In this document: one piece after another, positions 7,875 through 17,335 of the stretch
Numbering within the stretch: the stretch's first letter is position 1
Layout: each line of letters begins with the position of its first letter
Assembly (NCBI RefSeq): GCF_002272015.1
Contig: NZ_NPBY01000059.1
Span: 1-64,000, forward strand
Length of the DNA stretch: 64,000 nucleotides
Direction of reading: 5' to 3'
DNA from: Paenibacillus campinasensis
GTDB taxonomy: Bacteria; Bacillota; Bacilli; Paenibacillales; Paenibacillaceae
Position numbers and translations under genes: made by a program
Notes under the pieces: model-generated
What the model saw: the letters and a program-made list of their open reading frames with translations, nothing else
The model's database searches: none
What the model was told of the DNA's origin: nothing

Positions 7875-9703
7875 TCCGTTCTCCCCCCTTCTCTGCTTCG
7901 GGCAGGCACGACGAGATATACCCAGGTGCCGGCTTGCCTGCGGCTGCGAATCCGAAGACCATAATCGCTGCCATAGTTCAGCTTGATGCGGTGATTGACA
8001 TTGTACAAGCCAATGTTTCCAACGTCTTGATCAGGCTTCTCAATCTGCTGCCTGAGGGCTCTCAGCTCCTGTCTGTCCATCCCCTCGCCCGTGTCGCCAA
8101 TGGCAATCAGGAGCCCCTTCTTCACCTTGACAGCGCTGATGCATATCGTCCCCTCTCTGCGATCTTCGCCAAATCCATGCCGGATGCAGTTCTCTACAAT
8201 TGGCTGGAGCAGGAGCTTCGGAATGTTCACCTGCAGCACGTCCTCATCCGGAATATGCTGCTTCACGGTTATACGGTCATCGTATTTCTTGTTCATGATG
8301 TATAAATAGTCATTCAACTGCTTCAGTTCGGTATGAAGCGTTACCAGTTCGCCGGTCTGCCGCAGCGAATACCGGAACAGGTTGCTGAGCGACAGCACAA
8401 TCCGGTTGGAGGACTCAATGTTACCGCATACAATCTCGGTTTGCAGAAGCTGTAGCGTATTAAACAGAAAGTGCGGGTTGATCTGTGCCTGCAGCGCCTT
8501 CAGCTCTTCTTCCTTCAAAGCAATTTGTGTTAAATAGTTCTGCTGGATCAGAAGGTCGATCCGGTCCATTAATTCTTTGAATTTGGTGCCAATGATGTTG
8601 ATCTCCCGGTACTGATAGTTTTTGTTTCGGATGTACAGCATGTCATCGGTTCCGATTTTGTTCAGCGTCCGCAGCAGTCCCTGCAGCGGACGGGATATCC
8701 GGAAGGTTACCGCCAGACTGATCAGCACGTTCAGCACAAGGCACAGATATAAAATGCGGTTCAGATTGGATTTGAGCGGAGCCGACTGGCTCGTAATTTC
8801 CGTCATGGGGATCGCAGAGATCATCATCCATCCTTCAATCACAGTAGGCTGGTAAATGATCAGATGTTCCTCCCCAAATAGCTGTTCGCGGAAATTGCCT
8901 GATTTCTCAAGATAGATGTTATCGATGCCTGCAAAATGCATCGTTTGGCCAATTTCTGCACTATCCTGATGTACGATAATCCGCCGGTGCTCGTCGATCA
9001 TAAAGATGTTCGCCTGACTCTGGTACATGCTGCGTTCAAACATGCTGTTCACTTTCTGCAAGTCCAGATTCGCGATAACCGAGCCAAGTACCTCCCGGCG
9101 GTATCCTTTCACCTGCATCGCCACAGATAACGTGGGCTTTCCGTAACGGGAAATGTCCGAGTTCATGTAGTAGTCCTGGTTATGAATCCCGAGGCTGAAG
9201 AAATAGTCCCCCTGCCGGGACTCGAACGACTCCAGGGCCCAAGTCTGTTCGGTAAAGGGATAATCCCACCAGAGTGAGCTGCGCGCATTCAAATTATTCA
9301 CATAGCCGTTCTTGCCCAGAATCAGCACATCGCTGATGAGCGACTGGTAGGTGTTGATACTCTGCATGATCTCCGAGATGTTCCGTTCATGTTGAAGCAG
9401 ATAAGCCATGTCGGGAATCTCGTCCTGCCTGAGAATGGCTCCCACCGACTGATTGCTTGCCAGAACAAGCAGCGACCGCTTGGTCTCCTCCAGATAGAAG
9501 CTGATTCCCTGGGCCGCCTGCTCCATCACCTTATTGCTTGAACGTATGACCTCTTCGGTAATCATACGGGTGGAATCGCGAATCGACAGAATGCCGAGCA
9601 GCAGAAGCAGCAGCATGTTGCCAAGCAGATAATAGATCAGGAAGGTCCGGTAAATCGTTTTTTCCAGAACAAAATTACGTATAAAGTGCATCATCTTCTT
9701 CAT
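7871..9703 (-). CDS. sensor histidine kinase (YesM-like)
   Basis: A 610-residue membrane kinase. One membrane segment near the N-terminus and another after about 270 extracellular residues flank a dCache-like sensing domain; a HAMP region follows, then a His_kinase domain with QINPHFLFNT (His about 411) and an HATPase with an N-box (VENCIRHGF) and GDTGEGM. This architecture is typical of kinases paired with AraC-type regulators for polysaccharide use. I chose the ATG at 9703 (MKKMMHFIRN) because it gives a proper membrane-protein N-terminus; an in-frame start 26 codons upstream runs through the promoter region. The sensed ligand is unknown, perhaps arabinan fragments or the loaded binding protein. 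Confidence 0.92.
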   Translation of the reverse strand: MKKMMHFIRNFVLEKTIYRTFLIYYLLGNMLLLLLLGILSIRDSTRMITEEVIRSSNKVMEQAAQGISFYLEETKRSLLVLASNQSVGAILRQDEIPDMAYLLQHERNISEIMQSINTYQSLISDVLILGKNGYVNNLNARSSLWWDYPFTEQTWALESFESRQGDYFFSLGIHNQDYYMNSDISRYGKPTLSVAMQVKGYRREVLGSVIANLDLQKVNSMFERSMYQSQANIFMIDEHRRIIVHQDSAEIGQTMHFAGIDNIYLEKSGNFREQLFGEEHLIIYQPTVIEGWMMISAIPMTEITSQSAPLKSNLNRILYLCLVLNVLISLAVTFRISRPLQGLLRTLNKIGTDDMLYIRNKNYQYREINIIGTKFKELMDRIDLLIQQNYLTQIALKEEELKALQAQINPHFLFNTLQLLQTEIVCGNIESSNRIVLSLSNLFRYSLRQTGELVTLHTELKQLNDYLYIMNKKYDDRITVKQHIPDEDVLQVNIPKLLLQPIVENCIRHGFGEDRREGTICISAVKVKKGLLIAIGDTGEGMDRQELRALRQQIEKPDQDVGNIGLYNVNHRIKLNYGSDYGLRIRSRRQAGTWVYLVVPARSREGGRTE

Positions 9704-9742
9704 GCCATAAACCCCGATTTCGTCATAATCTCTCCAAGAGAA

Positions 9743-9756
9743 AGTAAACGCTATCA
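9743..9756 (-). promoter_or_regulatory. cre-like CcpA site upstream of the kinase gene
   Basis: On the minus strand TGATAGCGTTTACT matches the cre consensus with one mismatch. It overlaps the edge of a possible -10 (TATATT, 9756-9761). This suggests glucose repression of the two-component genes as well as of the transporter. Confidence 0.42.
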
Positions 9757-9803
9757 ATATACCATAAGTAAAGCCTATCAAGACAAACCATTGTCATTCA
9801 ATA

Positions 9804-9844
9804 TAAAAATAAAAGAGCACAGATGCTGGGCGCATCCATGCTCT
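9804..9844 (-). terminator. gyrA intrinsic terminator
   Basis: Reading the minus strand, AGAGCAtgGATGC pairs with GCATCtgTGCTCT around a short loop, followed by TTTTATTTTTAT. It sits 25 bases after the gyrA stop and separates gyrA from the kinase gene. Confidence 0.8.
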
Positions 9845-9868
9845 CTATGCTCTAGATAAAACGAAGGC

Positions 9869-12361
9869 TTATTCAGACTCTGGCGTTTCCATCTCGTCAT
9901 GATGGTCTCCGCCATCCTCATCTTCGTGATCCGGTTCATCACTCTTATCTGCATGACATACCGTGCCGACCGAGTCGTCCTCACGGATATTAATCAGCTT
10001 GACGCCCTGAGCATACCGGCCCATGGAGGAGATGCCCTCGATGCTGGTCCGGATCAGGGTGCCCGTCGCTGTAATGATCATCAGATCCTGCTCCGATTTT
10101 ACCACCTTCAGAGCAACGACAGGGCCGTTCTTCTCGGTGATGCTGATCGTTTTGATCCCTTTACCACCGCGGGTCTGCACACGATAATCACCTGCTGGTG
10201 TCCGTTTGCCGTAGCCCTTGGTCGTGACGATCAGGATATCCAGCTCCGGATCGACAACGTCCATGCCGATGACGCTGTCGCCCTCGTCCAGGGTGATCCC
10301 CTTCACACCGGTCGCGCTGCGTCCCATAGAACGCACATCGCTCTCCTCGAAGCGGATCGACATGCCGTGGGCTGTACCCATGATGATCTCCTGCTGGCCG
10401 TCGGTCAGCTTCACATCGATCAAGGAATCGTCTTCGCGCAGATTAATCGCGATCAGACCGCCCTTGCGGATATTGACGTAATCCTCAAGCGGCGTTTTCT
10501 TCACGACACCCTGACGGGTAGCGAAGAACAGGAACTTATCCATATCGAAGCTTTCCACCGGAATGACGGCATTGACCGTTTCTCCCTGCTCAATCTGGAT
10601 CAGGTTGATGATCGGCGTGCCGCGAGCGGTCCGGCTTAGCTCTGGAATCTCGTAGGCCTTCAGGCGATAAGCCTTACCCTTGTCCGTGAAGAACATCAGG
10701 TAATGATGGGAGTTCGTGACGAAGAGATGCTCAACGAAATCCTCGCTCTTCGTTTCCATCCCGACAACCCCGCGGCCGCCCCGCTTCTGGCTTCGATACG
10801 TATTGACCGGCAGACGTTTCACATAACCGGTATGCGTAATCGTAATGACCACTTCCTCGCGAGGAATCAGGTCCTCGTCCAGAATGCTGTCCTCACCCAC
10901 CGTAATTTCAGTGCGGCGCTCGTCAGCGAAACGCTCCTTGATCTCCTGCAGCTCGTCGTTGATAATCTGGAGAACAAGCTGTTCGTTCGACAGAATCTCA
11001 CGCAGCTCTGCGATGCGCAGCAGCAGCTCCTGATATTCGCTCTCGATCTTCTCGCGTTCGAGTCCGGTCAGACGCTGCAGGCGCATATCCAGGATGGCCT
11101 GGGCCTGCTCTTGGCTAAGGCCGAATCGTTCCATCAGGCCATCGCGTGCGGCTTCCGTCGTCTGCGATCCGCGGATCAGGGCGATGACTTCGTCCAGATG
11201 ATCCAGCGCGATCCGCAAACCTTCCAGAATGTGCGCGCGGGCCTCGGCTTTTTTCAGCTCGAATTCAGTACGGCGGCGAATAACCGATACCTGATGCTCC
11301 AAATAATAATGCAGAACATCGCGCAAATTCAGGATTTTAGGCTCGTTGTTCACGATCGCCAGCATGTTGATCCCGAAGTTGGACTGCATCGCCGTATGCT
11401 TATACAGGTTATTCAGCACAACGTTCGGATTGACGTCCCGGCGCAGCTCGATGACAATCCGCATGCCGTTACGGTCAGATTCATCACGCAGATCGGTAAT
11501 GCCGTCTATGCGCTTCTCCCGAACGAGCTCAGCGATTTTCTCCACCAAGCGCGCCTTGTTCACTTGATACGGAATCTCGTGCACAACGATACGCGCTTTG
11601 TTGTTGTTCTCTTCGATGGTTGCCTTGGCGCGCATCGTGACAGAGCCGCGGCCCGTACGATAAGCTTGACGGATGCCTTCGCGTCCCAGAATGTAACCCG
11701 CAGTCGGGAAGTCCGGGCCCTGAATGTATTCCATGAGCTCCATCGGTGTAATATCCGGATTACGAATCATCGCCTGAACGCCATCGATAACCTCACCGAG
11801 GTTATGCGGCGGGATATTGGTGGCCATCCCGACCGCGATCCCTGAGACCCCGTTAACAAGCAGGTTCGGGAAGCGGGCAGGCAGAACGACAGGCTCATGC
11901 TCCTCACCGTCATAGTTGGGTGCAAAATCAATCGTCTCTTTATTAATATCACGCAGCATTTCCATCGCAATTTTTGATAAACGGGCTTCCGTGTACCGCA
12001 TTGCCGCTGCCATATCTCCGTCAATGGAACCGAAGTTACCATGACCGTCAACGAGCATGTAACGCATGGAGAAGTCCTGCGCCATCCGGACCATGGATTC
12101 ATACACCGCGGAATCACCGTGCGGATGGTACTTACCGATAACCTCGCCAACGATCCTTGCCGATTTCTTGTACGGTTTGTCCGGGGCCATGCCGAGTTCC
12201 GACATCGCATAAAGAATACGACGGTGAACCGGCTTCATTCCGTCCCGCACATCTGGCAAAGCCCGGCTGACAATGATGCTCATCGCATAATCCATAAAGG
12301 ATTCGCGCATCTCCTCACCAATGTCCCGATCTTTGATTTGGGAGAAATTTTCTTCCGCCAT
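9869..12361 (-). CDS. gyrA: DNA gyrase subunit A
   Basis: An 830-residue gyrase A subunit, the breakage-reunion half of the enzyme that adds negative supercoils. The catalytic tyrosine is in AMRYTEARLS (Y123). The quinolone-resistance region reads HPHGDSAVYES, with the usual serine at S84 and glutamate at residue 88, so no classical resistance change is visible. The C-terminal beta-pinwheel carries the GyrA box QKRGGRG. The tail is acidic. Unlike B. subtilis it is not directly next to gyrB; a convergent gene lies between them, so gyrA has its own promoter. Confidence 0.98.
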   Translation of the reverse strand: MAEENFSQIKDRDIGEEMRESFMDYAMSIIVSRALPDVRDGMKPVHRRILYAMSELGMAPDKPYKKSARIVGEVIGKYHPHGDSAVYESMVRMAQDFSMRYMLVDGHGNFGSIDGDMAAAMRYTEARLSKIAMEMLRDINKETIDFAPNYDGEEHEPVVLPARFPNLLVNGVSGIAVGMATNIPPHNLGEVIDGVQAMIRNPDITPMELMEYIQGPDFPTAGYILGREGIRQAYRTGRGSVTMRAKATIEENNNKARIVVHEIPYQVNKARLVEKIAELVREKRIDGITDLRDESDRNGMRIVIELRRDVNPNVVLNNLYKHTAMQSNFGINMLAIVNNEPKILNLRDVLHYYLEHQVSVIRRRTEFELKKAEARAHILEGLRIALDHLDEVIALIRGSQTTEAARDGLMERFGLSQEQAQAILDMRLQRLTGLEREKIESEYQELLLRIAELREILSNEQLVLQIINDELQEIKERFADERRTEITVGEDSILDEDLIPREEVVITITHTGYVKRLPVNTYRSQKRGGRGVVGMETKSEDFVEHLFVTNSHHYLMFFTDKGKAYRLKAYEIPELSRTARGTPIINLIQIEQGETVNAVIPVESFDMDKFLFFATRQGVVKKTPLEDYVNIRKGGLIAINLREDDSLIDVKLTDGQQEIIMGTAHGMSIRFEESDVRSMGRSATGVKGITLDEGDSVIGMDVVDPELDILIVTTKGYGKRTPAGDYRVQTRGGKGIKTISITEKNGPVVALKVVKSEQDLMIITATGTLIRTSIEGISSMGRYAQGVKLINIREDDSVGTVCHADKSDEPDHEDEDGGDHHDEMETPESE

Positions 12362-12607
12362 GCTGGACCTCCTTCATTTTCAATCAACCAAGCCTTGCTC
12401 TATATGAAAAAAGCAGAATAATGATCAGAAAACTATAAATGCACCATTTTCTATTATATTACTTTCACAAACCGTTCACAATTAAACCCAGCGCTTGGCT
12501 GTGTGAATGTATGTTTTTGTACCGGAAGTCGGGATATACGCCCTGTCCTCCGTGCTTCCTTTCACATACAATGCAGTGCAAAGTATTTCGAATCATCACA
12601 TCTGTAT

Positions 12608-12636
12608 ATTATACCACTATTTGTTTTTCTTGTCCT
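12608..12636 (-). promoter_or_regulatory. candidate sigma-A promoter of gyrA
   Basis: On the minus strand AGGACA (12631-12636) and TATAAT (12608-12613) are 17 bases apart. This gives a leader of about 240 bases before gyrA. Apart from this promoter, I see nothing else convincing in the 433-base gap 12362-12794. Confidence 0.5.
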
Positions 12637-12794
12637 ATGTTTTCACGCGGCAGGACTTGCCGGAGGCGCGATAAGACCTTATATCGGCTGATGGAAGCCG
12701 CGCCCGGGAGTACTTCCTGTCACGAGTATACACTTAGGTTCGTTTGAGCATCGGAACAGCTGGAGCACGAAATCAACGGAAAGGATGAAGATCA

Positions 12795-13628
12795 TTGGCT
12801 ATACAGCGCGTAGCAAGCAAGTGGGCGAAAACGAAAATACTTCTCCAGAACAAAGGGATTGCCGCTTACATTCCTACAACCCGCCGCTATTCCATAGAGG
12901 CCCTTAGAGAACTGCTCGCCGCACATACGGTGGTATACATCAAGCCCGACCGTGGAACCTACGGGATTGGCGTTATGTCCGTTGAGATCGTTCCGCCGGA
13001 GAAATCCTCCGAGAACAGTGATCTTCAGGACAGCCAGAGCATCGCGGAATCCGCTTCCCCTTCCTACAGGCTTCGTTACGAACAGAAGAAGGAGACCTTC
13101 TCCTCCATCGAAGCCTTGCACAAAACGCTAAAGTCGCTGATCAACAAGCGCGAATATCTTGCTCAGCAGGGCATAGACCTGCTGAGGTTCGAGGGCCGGC
13201 CATTCGACCTCCGGGTGCTGACGCAGAAAACGCCGACGGGGCAATGGGCAACCACGGGCATCATCGGCCGCGTCGCAGCCAAGAACAAAATTGTGACTAA
13301 CCATCACAGCGGCGGCATCGTCAAGCATTTCAAAACGCTGATGTCGGAGCATATGAACGCGGAGGAGATTGAGAACATCCGTCAGGAGCTGAAAATACTG
13401 GGGGTGAATGTCGCAGCCCAGCTGCAAAAATCATATCCCCGTCTCAAGGAGATCGGACTCGACGTGGCGATTGACAGCCGCTGGAACATTTGGATTCTCG
13501 AGGTAAATACTAGACCGGCTCTGTTTCCGTTCAAGAAATTCTTCAAAGACCCCAGCATCTACAACACGGTCAGAAAATATGCGCAGGCCTACGGCCGCAA
13601 GCTGCCTGACGCCAAAAAGGCCCGCTAG
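12795..13628 (+). CDS. YheC/YheD-type ATP-grasp protein
   Basis: A 277-residue protein of the YheC/YheD family, an ATP-grasp group associated with the endospore coat in Bacilli. Visible ATP-grasp features are KPDRGTYGIGV near residue 60 (phosphate-binding lysine and glycine loop), LRFEGRPFDLRVL in the middle, and the metal site DVAIDSRWNIWILEVNTRP with the ExN motif near residue 240. I use the TTG at 12795, which has AAGGA 9 bases before it. It is shorter than the ~360-450 residues of B. subtilis YheC/YheD, lacking an N-terminal part. It runs towards gyrB. Its substrate is not known. Confidence 0.8.
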   Translation: MAIQRVASKWAKTKILLQNKGIAAYIPTTRRYSIEALRELLAAHTVVYIKPDRGTYGIGVMSVEIVPPEKSSENSDLQDSQSIAESASPSYRLRYEQKKETFSSIEALHKTLKSLINKREYLAQQGIDLLRFEGRPFDLRVLTQKTPTGQWATTGIIGRVAAKNKIVTNHHSGGIVKHFKTLMSEHMNAEEIENIRQELKILGVNVAAQLQKSYPRLKEIGLDVAIDSRWNIWILEVNTRPALFPFKKFFKDPSIYNTVRKYAQAYGRKLPDAKKAR

Positions 13629-13631
13629 CAC

Positions 13632-13666
13632 AAAAAAATCCCTTACTGCTTGAGGGCAGTAAGGGA
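13632..13666 (-). terminator. gyrB intrinsic terminator
   Basis: An 11-bp perfect stem (13639-13649 with 13656-13666), followed on the minus strand by seven T. It lies between the convergent gyrB and ATP-grasp genes and may stop both. Confidence 0.85.
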
Positions 13667-13676
13667 CAGGGCATAT

Positions 13677-15587
13677 TTACACGTCCAGATTGCGCACCGA
13701 CTTGGCATGCTCCTGGATAAAGTCACGCCGTGGTTCCACGTTGTCACCCATCAGCGTGTCGAACAACGTATCTGCGAGCATCGCGTCCTCGATGGTAACC
13801 TGGAGCATCGTCCGGCTCTCAGGGTCCATCGTCGTTTCCCACAGCTGCGTGGCGTTCATCTCACCCAAACCTTTGTAACGCTGGATATTCAGCTTCACAT
13901 TCTCGCCGAACTCCTTAATGATCTCATCCCGCTCTTTCTCGCTGCCTGCATACCGCACCACTTTGTTGCGTTCGATCTTGAAGAGCGGCGGCTGGGCAAT
14001 ATACACGTATCCCGCTTCCAGCAGCTTGCGCATGTAGCGGTAGAAGAACGTCAGCAGCAGCGTGCGGATATGGGCACCGTCCACGTCGGCATCGGTCATG
14101 ATGATGATTTTGTGATAACGGGCCTTGGACAGATCGAAATCATCGGCAATGCCGGTGCCAAGCGCGGTGATGATCGCCCGGATCTCCGCATTGGACAAAA
14201 TGCGGTCCAGACGCGCCTTCTCGACGTTCAGGATTTTCCCCCGCAGCGGCAGGATCGCCTGGAAATGCCGATCCCGGCCCTGCTTCGCAGATCCGCCGGC
14301 GGAGTCCCCTTCGACGATGTACAGCTCACTGATCGAGGCATCCTTCGAGGAGCAGTCTGCCAGCTTGCCCGGCAGGGCGCTCACTTCGAGGGCGCTCTTA
14401 CGCCGCGTCATCTCGCGCGCTTTACGGGCGGCTTCCCGGGCGCGGGAGGCCTGAAGCGCCTTGTCAAGAATGCGGCGGGACACCGACGGGTTCTCCTGCA
14501 GGAACTCCTGCAGCTTCTCGGCGAACAAGGATTCAACGATCCCGCGCACCTCGCTGTTGCCGAGCTTGGTCTTCGTCTGACCTTCGAATTGCGGCTCCGG
14601 CACCTTCACCGAGATGATCGCCGTCAATCCTTCACGCACATCGTCCCCGGACAGGTTGCCGTTGTTGTCCTTGATCGCGCCGGTCTTGCGGGCGTAATCG
14701 TTAATGATCCGCGTCAACGCACTCTTGAAGCCGGATTCATGCGTACCGCCCTCGTGCGTGTTAATGTTGTTGGCAAACGAGTAAATATTCTCGGTGTAGC
14801 TGTCGTTGTATTGCAGCGCAATTTCAACCTGAATATTGTCACGCGCGCCTTCCACATAGATCGGCTCCTCATGCAGAGCCTCCTTCTTGTCGTTCAAAAA
14901 TCGGACGTACTCGATAATTCCGCCGTCGTATTTAAACGAATCGAAGGCACCGGTGCGCTCATCCTTCAAGGTCAGCTTGATGCCCTTGTTGAGGAAGGCC
15001 AGCTCCCGGATGCGCGTCAGCAGCGTATTGTAATCAAAAACGGTCGTTTCCGTAAAAATCTCCGGATCCGGCAGGAACGTCACGGTTGTGCCATGCTCCT
15101 CCGTGTCGCCGATGACTTTGATATCGTATTGCGGAACACCGCGGCGATATTCCTGTTGATAAATATGGCCGTCGCGTTTAACCTGAACGACAACCTGGGT
15201 CGACAAAGCATTCACAACCGATACGCCAACCCCGTGCAGACCGCCGGACACTTTGTATCCGCCGCCGCCGAATTTACCGCCGGCATGAAGCACGGTCATG
15301 ACGACTTCAAGCGTCGATTTCTTGAGCTTGGCGTTCTCGCCGACCGGGATGCCGCGACCATTGTCAATCACCGTGACACTGTTATCCTCGTGCACAATAA
15401 TCTCGATCGTATCGCATACGCCAGCCATCGCTTCGTCGATACTATTGTCCACTACTTCCCATACCAAATGATGCAGACCCTTGGCGCTGGTGGAGCCGAT
15501 ATACATCCCCGGCCGTTTCCGGACGGCTTCGAGTCCTTCCAGCACCTGAATCTGATTCTCATCATAAGTTGGTTGATTCATAGACAT
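13677..15587 (-). CDS. gyrB: DNA gyrase subunit B
   Basis: A 636-residue gyrase B subunit, the ATPase half of gyrase. The GHKL ATPase domain shows RPGMYIGST and GGLHGVGVSVVNAL; the TOPRIM domain shows EGDSAGGSAKQGRDR and DADVDGAHI. Length is normal. It is the last gene of the dnaA-dnaN-yaaA-recF-remB-gyrB run, starting 26 bases after remB, and ends at a strong terminator. Its antisense strand holds a long open frame that is a codon-bias shadow. Confidence 0.98.
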   Translation of the reverse strand: MSMNQPTYDENQIQVLEGLEAVRKRPGMYIGSTSAKGLHHLVWEVVDNSIDEAMAGVCDTIEIIVHEDNSVTVIDNGRGIPVGENAKLKKSTLEVVMTVLHAGGKFGGGGYKVSGGLHGVGVSVVNALSTQVVVQVKRDGHIYQQEYRRGVPQYDIKVIGDTEEHGTTVTFLPDPEIFTETTVFDYNTLLTRIRELAFLNKGIKLTLKDERTGAFDSFKYDGGIIEYVRFLNDKKEALHEEPIYVEGARDNIQVEIALQYNDSYTENIYSFANNINTHEGGTHESGFKSALTRIINDYARKTGAIKDNNGNLSGDDVREGLTAIISVKVPEPQFEGQTKTKLGNSEVRGIVESLFAEKLQEFLQENPSVSRRILDKALQASRAREAARKAREMTRRKSALEVSALPGKLADCSSKDASISELYIVEGDSAGGSAKQGRDRHFQAILPLRGKILNVEKARLDRILSNAEIRAIITALGTGIADDFDLSKARYHKIIIMTDADVDGAHIRTLLLTFFYRYMRKLLEAGYVYIAQPPLFKIERNKVVRYAGSEKERDEIIKEFGENVKLNIQRYKGLGEMNATQLWETTMDPESRTMLQVTIEDAMLADTLFDTLMGDNVEPRRDFIQEHAKSVRNLDV

Positions 15588-15613
15588 GCCTTCACCTACT
15601 TCTACAGATTCTG

Positions 15614-15865
15614 TTATGCCTGAGCTACAAACTGGCTAGCTCGCTTCTTAAGTGTCGCAGAGGAGATCGGAGAGTAATAAACGATCTGCTTCGTGACCAC
15701 AATCGACTTGGGGTCTTCTTCGCCAATCCGCTCCACCACCTTATGCTGCTGGGCATGCGTGACGAACTGCTTGGAAATCTTCGAGGACTTCTCAATCGAG
15801 ATGTCAAAGATCCCAACCAGCTCGGACGAACGAATGATCTTCTCACCGCCCAAATGAATATACAT
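15614..15865 (-). CDS. remB: DUF370 regulatory protein RemB
   Basis: An 83-residue DUF370 protein, recognised from the start MYIHLGGEKIIRSSELVGIFD and its place between recF and gyrB, exactly as yaaB/remB in B. subtilis. RemB and its paralogue RemA are known as regulators of extracellular-matrix genes in Bacillus. It begins 15 bases after recF and is probably cotranscribed with recF and gyrB. Confidence 0.92.
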   Translation of the reverse strand: MYIHLGGEKIIRSSELVGIFDISIEKSSKISKQFVTHAQQHKVVERIGEEDPKSIVVTKQIVYYSPISSATLKKRASQFVAQA

Positions 15866-15880
15866 ATGGCAACCACTCCC

Positions 15881-16993
15881 TTAAGAGCCCACCTGCCCGT
15901 CATGGACATGAAAAATGCTGGCACCCTTCAATTTGTCGGTATTCAAACTTTCGATTCCCGTTGCCGTGATGAATGTCTGCACTTTGCTCTGGAATGTCTC
16001 AATCAGCTGTGTCTGACGGTACGGGTCCAGTTCGGACAGCACATCGTCCAGAAGCAGGACCGGATATTCCCCGATCTCCTCCTGGATGAGTTCGATCTCC
16101 GCGAGCTTCAGCGATAATGCCGTCGTCCGCTGCTGGCCCTGCGATCCGTACGTTTGGACCTCTTTGCCGTTAATATAAAAAGCCAGATCATCTCGATGAG
16201 GACCTGCCAATGTCATACCACGCCGTATTTCTTGTTCTTTCATTTGTGATAATTTTATCATAAATCGGTCAAATAAGACAGCTTCATCTTCTTCCTCCGC
16301 GTCCGCAAAGGACGGAAGGTAGTGTAGAGACAGCTCCTCAAGGCCGTTTGTAATCCCCTGATGGATCGTTTCAGCCCATTTTTGCAATTTTTTTATAAAT
16401 TGTTTCCTCTTCTTGACGATTTTAACACCATGCTCCACCAATTGGGTATCCCAGATGTCCAGCATCGCCTGCTGCGCCGCATCTTTCCCCCACAGCTGCT
16501 TGAGCAGATTGTTGCGCTGAACGAGCACCTTCTGGTACTGCTGGAGGTGGAACAGGTAGCTCGGCGCCACCTGGCCGATCTCCATGTCAAGAAACCGGCG
16601 GCGTACCCCCGGCGTTCCTTTGACAATTTCCAGATCCTCAGGTGCGAACATGACCACATTCAGCGTACCGATAAAATCGCTCAGCTTCCGCTGCTCCAGC
16701 CCGTTGATTTTGGCTTTTTTCCCCTGCTGCGACAAGGACAGCTCCAGCCTGACAGCTCCGTACTTCTTCTCTACCTCAGCCGAGATATGCGCGCTTGGCT
16801 GCTCGAAGGCGATGAGCTCCCGATCCTTGGAGGTGCGGTGGCTCTTCGTTAAGGCGAGCACGAAGAGCGCCTCCATCAGATTGGTCTTGCCCTGGGCGTT
16901 GCGCCCGATAATCAGGTTGACATCGCCGAAGGCTTCGAGCTGCAGAGCCTCATAGTTGCGGTAATGCTGCAGACTGACATTTTTGACAAACAT
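15881..16993 (-). CDS. recF: DNA replication and repair protein RecF
   Basis: A 370-residue RecF, an SMC-like ATPase that helps load RecA at gapped DNA. Walker A is IGRNAQGKTNLMEAL near residue 30; the C-terminal part has the ABC signature region (YGSQGQQRTTALSLKLAE) and Walker B (LLLDDVLSELD). Length fits the family. It follows yaaA by 53 bases and precedes remB. Confidence 0.97.
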   Translation of the reverse strand: MFVKNVSLQHYRNYEALQLEAFGDVNLIIGRNAQGKTNLMEALFVLALTKSHRTSKDRELIAFEQPSAHISAEVEKKYGAVRLELSLSQQGKKAKINGLEQRKLSDFIGTLNVVMFAPEDLEIVKGTPGVRRRFLDMEIGQVAPSYLFHLQQYQKVLVQRNNLLKQLWGKDAAQQAMLDIWDTQLVEHGVKIVKKRKQFIKKLQKWAETIHQGITNGLEELSLHYLPSFADAEEEDEAVLFDRFMIKLSQMKEQEIRRGMTLAGPHRDDLAFYINGKEVQTYGSQGQQRTTALSLKLAEIELIQEEIGEYPVLLLDDVLSELDPYRQTQLIETFQSKVQTFITATGIESLNTDKLKGASIFHVHDGQVGS

Positions 16994-17046
16994 GATATCC
17001 TCTCCCTCGTCTTCCGCTCCTTAAGCAAGCGGCTGCGGGAGGCTGT

Positions 17047-17262
17047 CTATTGCGCGGCGACCTGAAAGGTCCCGCAGCCTTCCACCTTGATGATGTCGCC
17101 TGGATACAACTTGCGCCCGCGCCGGTCTTCCTTCTCATCATTGACCAAAACCGCATCCTCCGCAAGCAGCGCCTTGGCCATGCCGCCTGTGGATACGCAA
17201 TCGGCCAGCTTCAGAAACTGATCCAGCTTGATATATTCACTGTGGATAAAAATTTGTTTCAT
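17047..17262 (-). CDS. yaaA: S4-domain RNA-binding protein YaaA
   Basis: A 71-residue protein consisting of one S4 RNA-binding domain (KLDQFLKLADCVSTGG, then VLVNDEKEDRRGRKLYPGD). Its place between dnaN and recF is conserved in Bacillales, where it is called YaaA (also RlbA). The ATG is preceded by a ribosome site (AAGGAAG). It probably binds rRNA or ribosomes. Confidence 0.92.
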   Translation of the reverse strand: MKQIFIHSEYIKLDQFLKLADCVSTGGMAKALLAEDAVLVNDEKEDRRGRKLYPGDIIKVEGCGTFQVAAQ

Positions 17263-17335
17263 GTGACTTCCTTTCGCCCCTGTGGATTGGGGATAACTTT
17301 AATGGCAATGGCGTGTTCCTGGGAACAGGCTCTTC

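Noticed and set aside
10703..11845. 380-codon plus-strand frame opposite gyrA
   Set aside because: Shadow of gyrA; composition is typical of antisense translation (His, Asp, Arg rich).
13650..15623. 657-codon plus-strand frame opposite gyrB
   Set aside because: Covers gyrB exactly on the other strand; gyrB has all motifs, so this is a shadow.
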